NCBI RefSeq assembly: GCF_000384115.1
Contig: NZ_KB913029.1
Location: forward strand, 1,336,907-1,400,906
Length of the DNA stretch: 64,000 bases
DNA from: Sporichthya polymorpha DSM 43042
Lineage (GTDB): Bacteria > Actinomycetota > Actinomycetes > Sporichthyales > Sporichthyaceae
Direction: 5' to 3'
The notes beneath the pieces are model-generated. The model searched no databases, was not told where the DNA came from, and saw only the letters and a program-made list of their open reading frames with translations. Numbering within the stretch: the first letter of the stretch is position 1; each line of letters begins with the position of its first letter. This document shows positions 1 through 8,654 of this stretch, piece after piece. Both the position numbers and the translations under genes were made by a program.

Positions 1-1114
1 CCGAGACGTCGGACGTGCCGGTCGCGAGCATCGTGGAGTCGATGCCGGCGCGGAGCAGGTCCAGGACGTTCTCGACGCCGGCCTGGCCGTTGGCGGCGAG
101 GCCCCACAGGTAGGCGCGGCCAATCATGACGGCGCGGGCGCCGAGGGCGAGCGCCTTCACGACATCGCTGCCGCGGCGGATGCCGCCGTCGAGCACGATT
201 TCGATCTGGTCACCCACCGCGTCGGCGACCGCGGGCAGCGCGCGGATCGCCGCGGGGGTGCCGTCCAGGTTGTTCCCGCCGTGGTTGGACACCGAGATCG
301 CCGAGACCCCGGCATCGACCGCGCGCTTGGCGTCATCGACCCGGCACACGCCCTTGAGCATGAACGGCCCGTCCCACTGCGAGCGCAGCCAGGCCACGTC
401 CTCCCAGGACGGGGGCGGGGTCATCATCCACTCGCCGTAGGCCTCGAAGAACCCCGGCGACGGCTCGGCCCGCGGGCGCACGTTCGGCACGCCCAGGTCC
501 GGCAGCTTGCCGGTCTTCGCGAACGCCAGCAGCCACTGCGGACGGATCGCCACCTCGGGGGCGAACTTCACCGCGGTCTTGAGATCGATCGACTGCGGGA
601 TCGACGGCGAACCCCAGTCGCGCTGGTGGGAGAACGACCAGTCCAGCGTCAGGATGATGCCCGCGGCCCCGGCGGCCTTCGCCCGCTCCAACCGCCCGAT
701 CAGGGTCTCGCGGGACCCGGACCAGTAGAGCTGGAAGAAGGTCGGGACCCCCGTCGCGGCGACGTCTTCGAGCGGCTTGGACGCGAAGGAGGACAGCCCC
801 ATCGCGATCCCCCGCGCGGCGGCGGCGCGGGCCACCGCGACCTCCCCGTCGGGGTGGACGGCCTGCACACCGGTCGGGGAGATCAGGACCGGCATCGAGA
901 TGTCCTGGCCCATCACGCGCACGCCCTGCTCACGCTTGGCCGACCCCCCGGCCACGTGCGGGGCGAACCCCAGCTCACCGAACGCGCGCAGGTTGTCCTC
1001 CAGGGACAGGCCCTGCTCCGACCCGGCGATCAGCGCCTTGTACACCGACCGCGGCAACCGCCGCTTGGCCCGCCGCTGCGCCTCAGCGACCGTCTCGAAC
1101 CAGGAATTTGCCAT
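1..1114 (-). CDS. mftD: MftD, FMN-dependent pre-mycofactocin synthase (3' end outside window)
   Basis: Member of the FMN-dependent alpha-hydroxyacid dehydrogenase family. MftD converts the mycofactocin precursor AHDP to pre-mycofactocin, the redox-active core of this peptide-derived cofactor. The 371 visible residues start MANSWFETVAEAQRRAKRRL and carry HQRDWGSP, the FMN/substrate signature VSNHGGNNLDGTPA and the phosphate-binding stretch LDGGIRRGSDVVKALALGAR. They align almost without gaps to the remembered Mycobacterium MftD (about 396 aa), so only about 25 residues are missing. The ATG at 1112-1114 follows a GGAG ribosome site. No mftA, mftB or mftC precedes it, so here mftD begins its own transcript. 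The rest of the mft locus is either beyond the left edge or elsewhere. Confidence 0.9.
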   Translation of the reverse strand, partial: MANSWFETVAEAQRRAKRRLPRSVYKALIAGSEQGLSLEDNLRAFGELGFAPHVAGGSAKREQGVRVMGQDISMPVLISPTGVQAVHPDGEVAVARAAAARGIAMGLSSFASKPLEDVAATGVPTFFQLYWSGSRETLIGRLERAKAAGAAGIILTLDWSFSHQRDWGSPSIPQSIDLKTAVKFAPEVAIRPQWLLAFAKTGKLPDLGVPNVRPRAEPSPGFFEAYGEWMMTPPPSWEDVAWLRSQWDGPFMLKGVCRVDDAKRAVDAGVSAISVSNHGGNNLDGTPAAIRALPAVADAVGDQIEIVLDGGIRRGSDVVKALALGARAVMIGRAYLWGLAANGQAGVENVLDLLRAGIDSTMLATGTSDVS

Positions 1115-1567
1115 GCGGACTCCGCTTCGTCTGTGCATGTAGGTGCTCTCAGTTCGACCCAAAGCAGTGACGTCGAGGGGCGCTCGCTTGCGCGCGGGCC
1201 CCTACGGAGATCAGTTATTGGGGGGTCGCGAGGTGGAGTTCTTGATATTTGGCGATGCGCTCGTTCAGGTCGCGTGGCGGACCGACCCACCCGTCGTAGC
1301 GCGAACTGAGCGTCGCTATCCGAAACCGTCGGCCCTGCCCGCCGAGGCCTCTGTGGTCCTGGATCCAGACGGTCAAACTGACGTCCATTCAGATGCGCAG
1401 CGAGGCGCAGGTAGGGCAAGTGGTCGGCATAGCCCAGCGCGAGCATGATGTTGCCGCGGCGGCCGTCCTGGAACCCAACGAAGGAGCAGGCCGTCTGGAC
1501 CGACGGTCATGCCTTCTTTTCGGCGGATCGCTTCTCCCTTTGAATCGCCGGTCCGGGCTCCCATGGG
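1115..1567. other. Non-coding gap between mftD and livF
   Basis: This stretch lies upstream of mftD and downstream of the livF stop. The open frames on both strands have no family resemblance. A hairpin with arms AGGGGC (1176-1181) and GCCCCT (1198-1203) is the only structure noted, and it has no U-tract. The region must hold the mftD promoter, but no convincing -35/-10 pair is visible. Confidence 0.5.
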
Positions 1568-2323
1568 TCAGTGCCCGTCGAGCGCCAGGTCGGCCTGCGT
1601 GGCTTCCTGGCCGACGTGCCCGGCCATGTACACCTCCGACAGCACTGGGTTGGAAATGAGTTCGGCCGGGGTGCCCGTCAGCACGATCTCGCCCTTGTTG
1701 AGGGCGACGACCTCGTCGGCCAGCTTGAGGGCGAACTCCACGAACTGCTCGACGAGGACGATGGTCATCGATGTCTTGACGAGTGCGCCGAACACCTCGT
1801 ACAGGTGCTCGACGACCATCGGGGCCAGGCCGAGACTTGGTTCGTCCAGCAGCAGCAGCTTCGGGTCGCTCATGAGCGCCCGGGCAACCGCGACCATCTG
1901 CTGCTCCCCGCCCGACAGACTCCCAGCCGCCTGCTTGGGCAGAGTTTTCAGCTTCGGGAAGTAGGTAACGACCTGGTCGTATCGCGCCCGGTAGACCGAG
2001 GCTGACGGTCGTTCCCAATAAGCGCCCATCCGGAGGTTCTCCTCGACGGACAAGGCGGGGAAGATGCCGCGACCCTCGGGCACCAGAACAATCCCGGCGT
2101 GCAGCCGTCGCTCGGGGGGTTCCGCGCTGAGGTCCACCCCGTTCCAGTGGACCGAGCCCGACCCGGGGCTCATCACACCGGCGATCAACTTCAAGAGCGT
2201 GGACTTCCCCGCTCCGTTGCGGCCGAGCAGCGCGAGGCACTGACCTGCTTCCAGGGAAACCGAGACCTCACGCACCGCCGCGATTTGGCCGTAACTGGCC
2301 GACACGTTGCGCAGTTCCAGCAC
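1568..2323 (-). CDS. livF: LivF-type ABC transporter ATP-binding protein
   Basis: Second ATPase of a branched-chain-amino-acid-type (HAAT family) importer. It hydrolyses ATP on the inner face of the membrane, paired with LivG and the LivHM permease. The 251-residue length is normal. Walker A GRNGAGKST is at residues 34-42, the ABC signature LSGGEQQ in the middle, and Walker B LLLLDEPSLGLAP follows directly. It is the last gene of the minus-strand importer unit, 3 bp after livG. In actinobacteria such systems often import aromatic or isoprenoid acids instead of amino acids, and the catabolic neighbours suggest that here. The substrate cannot be read from the sequence. Confidence 0.93.
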   Translation of the reverse strand: MLELRNVSASYGQIAAVREVSVSLEAGQCLALLGRNGAGKSTLLKLIAGVMSPGSGSVHWNGVDLSAEPPERRLHAGIVLVPEGRGIFPALSVEENLRMGAYWERPSASVYRARYDQVVTYFPKLKTLPKQAAGSLSGGEQQMVAVARALMSDPKLLLLDEPSLGLAPMVVEHLYEVFGALVKTSMTIVLVEQFVEFALKLADEVVALNKGEIVLTGTPAELISNPVLSEVYMAGHVGQEATQADLALDGH

Positions 2324-2326
2324 GAC

Positions 2327-3214
2327 TTACACCCCCGCCGGGGTGTTGGTGTCCGCGTGGCCGACGTACGCGGCCACCACCGCGGGATCATTCAGCACGT
2401 CCCGAGTCGCCCCTCCGGCCAGCAGCGTTCCGAAGTCCAGGACATAGGCGTACTCGGAGACCGAGCGCACGAGTTCGAGGTCGTGCTCAACCAGGAGCAC
2501 CGTGACGCCCCAGTGGTCCCGGATCCCGCGGATGGCGCGGACCAGGTCACGGCTCTCGGTGTTGTCCAGGCCTGCGGCCGGCTCGTCCAACAACAACAGG
2601 CGCGGGCTGAGGCACAGGGCCCGCGCGAGCTCCAGTCGACGGAGATCGCCGTATGGCAAGGACGACGCTGGGGTGTCGGAGAGTTCCGAAAGGCCCACGG
2701 CTTCGATCGCCTGCCGCGCGACGTTCGTCGTCCGGCGGTCCGAGCGCGCGACATGGGGCAGCCCCAGGATCGCCGACCCGACGCCATAGGAGGCGAAGCG
2801 GCTCGCTCCGACGCGCACGTTCTCCAGCACGGTGAGTTCGCCAACGACCGAGAGGTTCTGGAAGGTACGTCCCATCCCCAAACGTGCCCGGACGTGGCTC
2901 GGCGCGCTAGTGATGTCGGTACCCGCGAACCGAACCGAGCCGGAGGCGATACGTTGCTGACCGCTGATGACGTTGAACATGGTGGTCTTGCCCGCACCGT
3001 TCGGCCCGAGCAGCGCGGTGATCGACCCCTCGCGACAGTGGAAGCTGACGTCGTTGTTGGCGACGACACCGCCGAACCGAACCGTAATACCCTCCACCTC
3101 GAGCAAGGACCCGGCCTCGATGTCCGGGGCGGGTACCCGGCGGGCCGCCACTCCTGTCGGGCGGTGTTTTGGCCCCCGTCCCAACGAGTCACGGAGTTTT
3201 TGCCGCACGGACAT
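2327..3214 (-). CDS. livG: LivG-type ABC transporter ATP-binding protein
   Basis: First ATPase of the HAAT importer. It has 295 residues with Walker A GPNGAGKTT at about 70-78, signature-region residues LPYGDLRRLELARAL and Walker B LLLLDEPAAGLD. About 35 residues precede the usual LivG start (SLLEVEGITVRFGGV), so either translation begins further in or this protein has a basic N-terminal extension. The ATG at 3212-3214 lies just after GAGGAAACC, a plausible ribosome site. It sits between a small membrane-protein gene and livF on the same strand. Confidence 0.92.
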   Translation of the reverse strand: MSVRQKLRDSLGRGPKHRPTGVAARRVPAPDIEAGSLLEVEGITVRFGGVVANNDVSFHCREGSITALLGPNGAGKTTMFNVISGQQRIASGSVRFAGTDITSAPSHVRARLGMGRTFQNLSVVGELTVLENVRVGASRFASYGVGSAILGLPHVARSDRRTTNVARQAIEAVGLSELSDTPASSLPYGDLRRLELARALCLSPRLLLLDEPAAGLDNTESRDLVRAIRGIRDHWGVTVLLVEHDLELVRSVSEYAYVLDFGTLLAGGATRDVLNDPAVVAAYVGHADTNTPAGV

Positions 3215-3251
3215 GGGTTTCCTCCTGAGCGAGTTGAAACCTGACGTGACG

Positions 3252-3674
3252 TCAGACGCCGGTGGAGTGCCGGCGGCCGTTCAGGTCGGCGCGCAGTGCG
3301 TCGAACTCGGACGCCAGCCCGAACTCCAGTCGGTCCAGCCGCTCCACCAGCCGAGCCATGCTCTCGCGGTCGGCGACGTGCTCGTAGGAGATGAGCAGCG
3401 CGAGCCCGCAGGCAAGCAGTGCCGCTCCGCCCACACCTCCGGACAGGAAATACGACAGCTGCTCCGCCGTCCGGTTGGTTCCGCTGAGGCCGTACCACCC
3501 CAGAATCATCAGCAATGGCCCGAGAATGGCGAGCCCGATGCCAGCCGCCTGTCGCCAGTCAAGCTTCAGGGGCGCCTTTCGGCCGCGCGAACTACTCGAG
3601 GACTCAAGCAAGGTCGGTGGCTCAGTCTCAAGCAGTATGTGGTCCTGGCGGAGGGTTGCGTCTCGCTGGCTCAT
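3252..3674 (-). CDS. Small two-helix membrane protein in the importer unit
   Basis: A 140-residue protein without a recognised family. A polar, Ser-rich N-terminus is followed by two predicted transmembrane helices, about residues 43-62 (AAGIGLAILGPLLMILGWYG) and 75-95 (YFLSGGVGGAALLACGLALL). A charged C-terminal helix (ESMARLVERLDRLEFGLASE) may form a short coiled coil. It lies between livG and the gene for a large exported protein, about 37 and 60 bp apart, all on the minus strand, so co-transcription is likely. It may be an accessory of the permease or of the exported protein; that is inference only. Confidence 0.7.
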   Translation of the reverse strand: MSQRDATLRQDHILLETEPPTLLESSSSSRGRKAPLKLDWRQAAGIGLAILGPLLMILGWYGLSGTNRTAEQLSYFLSGGVGGAALLACGLALLISYEHVADRESMARLVERLDRLEFGLASEFDALRADLNGRRHSTGV

Positions 3675-3734
3675 GTGTCGGGGCTCCTGACTTCTCGGAT
3701 ACGGATGGATCTGACCTCCGCCCGGCGGCGGGTG

Positions 3735-5207
3735 CTACCCGGCATCGCCGCGGCGAAGGAACGGAATCGCGCGGACGCGGCACAGGACGGCGGTCAGAGC
3801 GACGACGGCAGCGAAGGCGACATAAAGGTCGTTTAGGTCCTCGGCGGGGAGCGCGACAACCGCTCCGACCGGGATCCCGGAGAGCAGCACCGCATTGCCT
3901 GCCTGCTGGGCGAACCCCGCGACGCCGTCCGGCGGCGGGACGTTTGCTGTGGGCACGGTCCCGGTGACCTCCGGTACTGCGCCGATGCCGGCCGCTGCGC
4001 TGACGCCGTCAATACCTGCCGCCACAGGGTTGGCGGCACCGGCTCCTGACATGGCGGGTGCGGTTCCCCCGTTCGCGCCCGCGACGGTGTCGGTGGAGCC
4101 ACCGGCGGCGGCCGGAGTGGGGACTGCGACTACCGATGCGGTGGTGTAACCGATCCGGCCGGAGTAGCGCACGGCGTCGGTCAGGTAGCTGAACTCGATC
4201 CCTCCGCTGGACATGGAGACCTTCGAGCCGTCGCGGGTCAGCGCCGTTGGGGGGAATGTCCGCAGCGTGAACTGCTCGACGTTGAAGGCGCTGTTGAGCT
4301 GGTCGATCAGCGCCCTGGTCGCGGCGGGGTCACCCGCGTTCTCCCCGGCGATAGTGAAGCCCTGGGAGTCGATGGTGACCGGAACCCCGAAGATCGATGC
4401 CTTCTGCACCGAGAAGTTGGAGGTCCCGGCGTAGCCCTCCTTGGTGCCGTCGAAGGCGATGTCAGTTTCGGAGTGGATCCCGTCGAGGCGCACGGTGTCC
4501 CCGAGCAACCGGAAGCCGGCGATGGTCGCCGACGACAGAGCCTCGGGTATGCCTTGTGTGTTCAGGCCCGCGGCGGCCCTAGCCTCGTAGTTGGAGATCC
4601 TCACTCCGACCGGTGAAACCCCGGCACCCGCTCCGCGAGAAAGTGCCTCGGTGACCGCGCTCAAGGCCTCATCCGGATCGCCAGTGGCCGAGACACGGCC
4701 CGACGCCGCGTCCAGGGTGAAACCTAGGGAAGGGTCGTCCTGGGCCGGGCCCCCGCAGGAGGCTTCGGTGGTTGTGGTCCCGGACGCGGGGAACGATGCC
4801 TGGCAGTAGTTGGGCAGTTTCGTGTAGTCGACGCTGCGTGCGCCATCCTGGATCTGCTGCGGGATGGGCTGCCCCGTGACGGGGTCCTTCTGCGGGACGA
4901 TGATTCCGAGGCTGGTCAGGGCGGGCACGGGCGCCACGCCGGCGATCCCCAGCGCGAGCGGGCCCTGCCGGGCCGACGCGGTGGCGGCGAGAATGCCGCC
5001 CGTGGCCTCCAGTGGAAGAACGTCCGGGACGAGCGCCGTGAAATCGAAGATCGCACCCGATGCGCGGCTATCGAAGGTGATGTAGTGACCGGTCGCCGCC
5101 GAGGCGGAGCCGGGGAGCACGGCGATGCCGGTGCCCAGCGTCACGACCACAGCACCGAGTCCGGCTGTGCCCCAGCTCATGCGGCGGAGTCCACGTTGGA
5201 CGTTCAT
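3735..5207 (-). CDS. Exported, C-terminally anchored protein of unknown function
   Basis: A 490-residue protein. An N-terminal signal peptide (basic start, hydrophobic core GTAGLGAVVVTLGTGIAV, cleavage near SASA-ATGHY) is followed by a long extracytoplasmic part with few charges. Then comes an Ala/Pro/Gly-rich linker (about 370-440) and a final hydrophobic helix ending in RVRAIPFLRRGDAG. This layout is that of a surface protein held by a C-terminal membrane helix. Its ATG overlaps the livHM stop by 4 bp (ATGA at 5204-5207), so translation is coupled to the permease. No domain is recognised. A role in capturing or passing a hydrophobic substrate to the importer is plausible but unproven. Confidence 0.8.
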   Translation of the reverse strand: MNVQRGLRRMSWGTAGLGAVVVTLGTGIAVLPGSASAATGHYITFDSRASGAIFDFTALVPDVLPLEATGGILAATASARQGPLALGIAGVAPVPALTSLGIIVPQKDPVTGQPIPQQIQDGARSVDYTKLPNYCQASFPASGTTTTEASCGGPAQDDPSLGFTLDAASGRVSATGDPDEALSAVTEALSRGAGAGVSPVGVRISNYEARAAAGLNTQGIPEALSSATIAGFRLLGDTVRLDGIHSETDIAFDGTKEGYAGTSNFSVQKASIFGVPVTIDSQGFTIAGENAGDPAATRALIDQLNSAFNVEQFTLRTFPPTALTRDGSKVSMSSGGIEFSYLTDAVRYSGRIGYTTASVVAVPTPAAAGGSTDTVAGANGGTAPAMSGAGAANPVAAGIDGVSAAAGIGAVPEVTGTVPTANVPPPDGVAGFAQQAGNAVLLSGIPVGAVVALPAEDLNDLYVAFAAVVALTAVLCRVRAIPFLRRGDAG

Positions 5208-7378
5208 TTGCGCTCCTGTGCGGAAGAGGTGGGCGTAATGGATTGCTCGGAGTAGTCACCAAGGGAGGTGCGGGTCCCGGAGGTGACCAGCCGTCGCTGG
5301 GGCGGCCGCGACGGCACAGCCGGGGGTCGTTCGAGTCCCGCAGCCAGTGTCGCTCGGTCCTCCGTCGGGCGCCGCAGAGTCGCTGAAACCGGGTCGGAGG
5401 GCCGGGCACTCGTAGGGACCTTCCGGCCGCGGAACGTTGCCGACGGGCTCGTGGAGCCCGCGAGGACCAGGCTCTCCCGAGCCCACTCGCCGATGCTCGC
5501 CAGTCCCTGCGGGGCCGCGACGACCAGGATCAATGCGAGCGCGCTGCTGGCGATCTGCGGGAAGGCGTTGGCGTCCGCGGAGGACAGGTTCGCGGCGAGC
5601 ACCGGGCCGTACCCGAAGATCAGCCCGGCGATCACGGGGCCGAGCAGGCTGCGTAGCCCACCGACGAAGGCGGCGAGCAGCACGATGACACCGATCAGCG
5701 GGATGAATTGGAAGGTGGTGAAGCTGCTGACGAGCAGTCCGTAGGTGACGCCGGCTGCACCGGCGATACCGGCCGAGAGGGTGAACACCACCAGCTCGAG
5801 CCGGGCGGCGTTCACGCCGAAGGTGGACAGCAGGTTGGTTCCCGATCGCAGGGTTCGGAAGCTGACGCCGAGCGCGCTCCGCCGGAAGTTGAATACCAGA
5901 AGAGTGGCGACCGCGAACAGTCCGAAGGCGACGGCGAAGGCGTAGTTGCTCACCAACAGGTCGACACCGAAGAACGTCGGGTTCCCCGCGCTGGTACGCA
6001 TGAAGTTGAGATTGAGGACGTAGTCGCTGATCATCGCCCCGAAGGTCAGGGAGAGGATCGCGAAGGCCGCCCCGCGGAACCGAAGCGTCAGCGCGCCGAC
6101 AACCAAGCCCGCGACCAGCGCGGCGCCGATCGCGATGAGCGCCGCCCACCCGAACGGCATGTCGTTCTGCTGCAGCGAGGCGGCGGTGTAGGCCCCGATG
6201 CCCGCGAATCCGATCTGCACGAACGTCGGCTGGCCGCCGTCACCGGCGGGCAGCAGCACGCTCAGGGCCAGCAATGCCCAGAAGACACAGGCGAGCCCGA
6301 TCGACCCGTAGTAGGCGCTGGTCAACGGGTAATACAGGAAAGCGAGCCCGGCCACGAACCATACAATCCGCGGCACGCGACGCGTCACGCTGGAGGCCCC
6401 GGCGATGGCAATGGCTGCGCGTAGCCGCGCCGGTCCGGGCGCAGCAGCGGTGGACCGTCCGCCGACGGCAGCCAGCTGCGCGATCTTGCGCCGGTTGATC
6501 CCCACGCTGAGCAGGGTCACTGCGGCGATGCCAACGGTGGCACTGCCGGTCTGCTCGAAGTAATAAGGGGTCAGGGCCTCAACCGCGCCCAGGAGCAGCC
6601 CGCCCGCGAACGTGAGCGGCAGCGAGACCAGGCCGCCCAGCAGCGCCGCGGCGACGCCTTTCGCCAACAGGAAGGAGAAGGTGCCGATGTTGACCACGCT
6701 GACGGGCGCGATCAGGACGCCGGCCAACCCGGCCAGGGCGCCGCCGAGGGCCCAGTTGAAACGGGAGGTCGTGGCGGGCTTGACACCGAAGAGCTGGACC
6801 ACGTCGGGTCGCTGGCCGGCTGCACGGACCCCAAGGCCGAACCAGGAGCGCGACAGGACTGCCGCGATGAGGAGCATGACCGAGGCAGACACGATCAGGA
6901 TCCCCAGTCGCTGGTTGTCGACGACCACGCCCTCGATCGTGAAGGACCCGGAGGGGAACAACTCCTGGTCCTGGGGCACGCCGCGGGGCTGCGGGCCGTA
7001 GATCTGCAACATGATGCCCGAGGCGAGACCGAGAACCGCCGCGGTCGCGATCGACTTCCGAATGATGTCCGAGCCCTCCAGCGGGCGGATGACGAGCCGT
7101 TCCACCACGAGCCCGGCCACCGTCGTCACCGCGATGCAGACCCCGGCCGCGATCCACGGATGCGGGAAGGTCGGCTGCCCGCACTCGGTGCCCGTCGAGC
7201 TCGGGCACGAGAACCCCGAGTACAGGTATGCCCCGGTGAGGGCGAAACCCGCGTGGGCGAAGGAGAGGATGCCCGTGGACCGGAACATCAGCGTGAGCGT
7301 CGACCCGATCAGGCCGTACAACGTGCCGACCATGATGCCGACAATGAGGAGCTGGACCACGATGGTCACGGCATCCAC
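5204..7378 (-). CDS. livHM: Fused LivH-LivM permease of the HAAT ABC importer
   Basis: A 724-residue protein joining both membrane subunits. Residues 1 to about 300 match LivH (GIMVGTLYGLIGSTLTLMFR near the start). Residues about 335-650 match LivM (FVQIGFAGIGAYTAA, GAAFAILSLTFGAMI, LLGPVIAGLIFGYGP). A roughly 65-residue basic, Ser/Pro-rich cytoplasmic tail follows. Many predicted membrane helices are visible throughout. The start is GTG (7376-7378). LivH and LivM are usually separate, so the fusion fixes a 1:1 heterodimer. It lies between the genes of two exported proteins of unknown function and overlaps the downstream one by 4 bp. Confidence 0.93.
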   Translation of the reverse strand: MDAVTIVVQLLIVGIMVGTLYGLIGSTLTLMFRSTGILSFAHAGFALTGAYLYSGFSCPSSTGTECGQPTFPHPWIAAGVCIAVTTVAGLVVERLVIRPLEGSDIIRKSIATAAVLGLASGIMLQIYGPQPRGVPQDQELFPSGSFTIEGVVVDNQRLGILIVSASVMLLIAAVLSRSWFGLGVRAAGQRPDVVQLFGVKPATTSRFNWALGGALAGLAGVLIAPVSVVNIGTFSFLLAKGVAAALLGGLVSLPLTFAGGLLLGAVEALTPYYFEQTGSATVGIAAVTLLSVGINRRKIAQLAAVGGRSTAAAPGPARLRAAIAIAGASSVTRRVPRIVWFVAGLAFLYYPLTSAYYGSIGLACVFWALLALSVLLPAGDGGQPTFVQIGFAGIGAYTAASLQQNDMPFGWAALIAIGAALVAGLVVGALTLRFRGAAFAILSLTFGAMISDYVLNLNFMRTSAGNPTFFGVDLLVSNYAFAVAFGLFAVATLLVFNFRRSALGVSFRTLRSGTNLLSTFGVNAARLELVVFTLSAGIAGAAGVTYGLLVSSFTTFQFIPLIGVIVLLAAFVGGLRSLLGPVIAGLIFGYGPVLAANLSSADANAFPQIASSALALILVVAAPQGLASIGEWARESLVLAGSTSPSATFRGRKVPTSARPSDPVSATLRRPTEDRATLAAGLERPPAVPSRPPQRRLVTSGTRTSLGDYSEQSITPTSSAQERK

Positions 7379-7514
7379 CTCATTCCATCCTGCGTGGGCA
7401 CCTGACCGCAGGCACGCACGCGACTGGCACTTGCCCGAATGTCGTCAACAGTCCGCCGGCTCAGCGGCTGCGCCTGGGGCCTCGGCGCCCGCGTGGTGCG
7501 ATCTGGAGTCACGA

Positions 7515-8654
7515 TCATTGCCCGATCAACGCCATGGGGTCGAGCACGGGGAGTCCTCCCGGCAAACCCTTGTCGACCGGATCACCCGGGTTGAGGGTGG
7601 GGGGATGCCCGTCGAACGCACCGCCCTGCAGGAGGAGGTCCTCGGACGCGGCGCCCGGGAGAGTGAGGGACGCATCCACGAATCCCGAAGCCGAGCCCAG
7701 GAGGCCCAGCGCGGAGTTCCACAGCCGCGTGCCGATCAGTGTCAGCCGCTCGGATTGCTCCGGCACCCGATGGTTCTCCGCGTCCCCTTCGGCGCTTTCA
7801 CCGAGCACGAGGACCGCAAGGCGCAGACCGTTGACCGCTTCCTGTGCCACCGGGTCGCTCACCGGAGCGGCAAGCTGACGCTGTGCATCATCGAAAACGG
7901 TCCTGGTGGTCGACGCGTCGCGTGTCATCTCCGCGACGCGGGCCAGATCTGCCGCGTGGGCCCGGCTCCAGACATCGGGCGGAGCGGGCGCCGGCACCGG
8001 GCCGGCAGCTGCCACCGGACCCGGAGTCCGAGGAGCTTCGACATCGCCGGGTACGGCCGGCGGGAACCGGAACTCGCTGGGCGAGAGCGCACTACCAGCG
8101 TTCAACAGGCGGAACGCGCTGTCGAACATGCGATCACCCAGCGTGTAGAGCCGCTCACCCTGCATCGCAGTCGCCTTCCGCGGGGCCGGTGCGGCCGCGC
8201 TCACCGCTGCGGAGGCGGCCCGCGCCGCCTCGACATAGAGCATGGCGCCGGTCTCGTAGAGGCGGGCCGCCTCGACGGCGCCCGTGGTCTGAGCCGGGGG
8301 AGTCAACCGCCGGACCAGATCGCGGGCGGTCGCGTAGTCGCCCTCCCAAGTCGCGATGGAAGTCGCGAGTGCGGGCGAAACCGCCGCGTCCGAACTGGCC
8401 AGTCCCTGCAGGGTCGCGGGGAATACACGCAGGTGCTGAACCAACGGAGCCATCGACTGACGCACGGATTGGTAGTAGGCCACCGTTGCCGCCCTATCGT
8501 CCCCGTCGGACTGGGCCGAGCCCTCGGACTGCAGCGCGAACACTGCAGGCACCGCCACGACAGACGCCAGGACAGCGACCGCGATGATGGCCGGGCGTCT
8601 CCGGACCGCCGGGGCGGCCCGGAAACGGTGCAGCTTCGAGGACGAGGACGTCAC
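7515..8654 (-). CDS. Membrane-anchored exported protein of unknown function
   Basis: A 379-residue protein with a basic N-terminus and a single helix at about 22-42 (PAIIAVAVLASVVAVPAVFA). A mostly helical extracytoplasmic domain rich in Ala, Leu and Arg follows, interrupted by a Pro/Ala linker around residue 210. The two halves have similar spacing of elements (ALQGLASSD... and ERLYTLGDRMFDSAFRLL versus ERLTLIGTRLWNSALGLL), which suggests an internal duplication. Its start overlaps the stop of the binding-protein gene (ATGA, 8651-8654), so the two are translated together. No family is recognised. Anchored beside a solute-binding lipoprotein, it could be a second receptor or scaffold. Confidence 0.8.
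   Translation of the reverse strand: MTSSSSKLHRFRAAPAVRRRPAIIAVAVLASVVAVPAVFALQSEGSAQSDGDDRAATVAYYQSVRQSMAPLVQHLRVFPATLQGLASSDAAVSPALATSIATWEGDYATARDLVRRLTPPAQTTGAVEAARLYETGAMLYVEAARAASAAVSAAAPAPRKATAMQGERLYTLGDRMFDSAFRLLNAGSALSPSEFRFPPAVPGDVEAPRTPGPVAAAGPVPAPAPPDVWSRAHAADLARVAEMTRDASTTRTVFDDAQRQLAAPVSDPVAQEAVNGLRLAVLVLGESAEGDAENHRVPEQSERLTLIGTRLWNSALGLLGSASGFVDASLTLPGAASEDLLLQGGAFDGHPPTLNPGDPVDKGLPGGLPVLDPMALIGQ

Noticed and set aside
1176-1203. AGGGGC/GCCCCT hairpin as a terminator
   Set aside because: Only 6 bp of stem, a long loop, no U-tract, and it lies upstream of mftD, not after a gene end.
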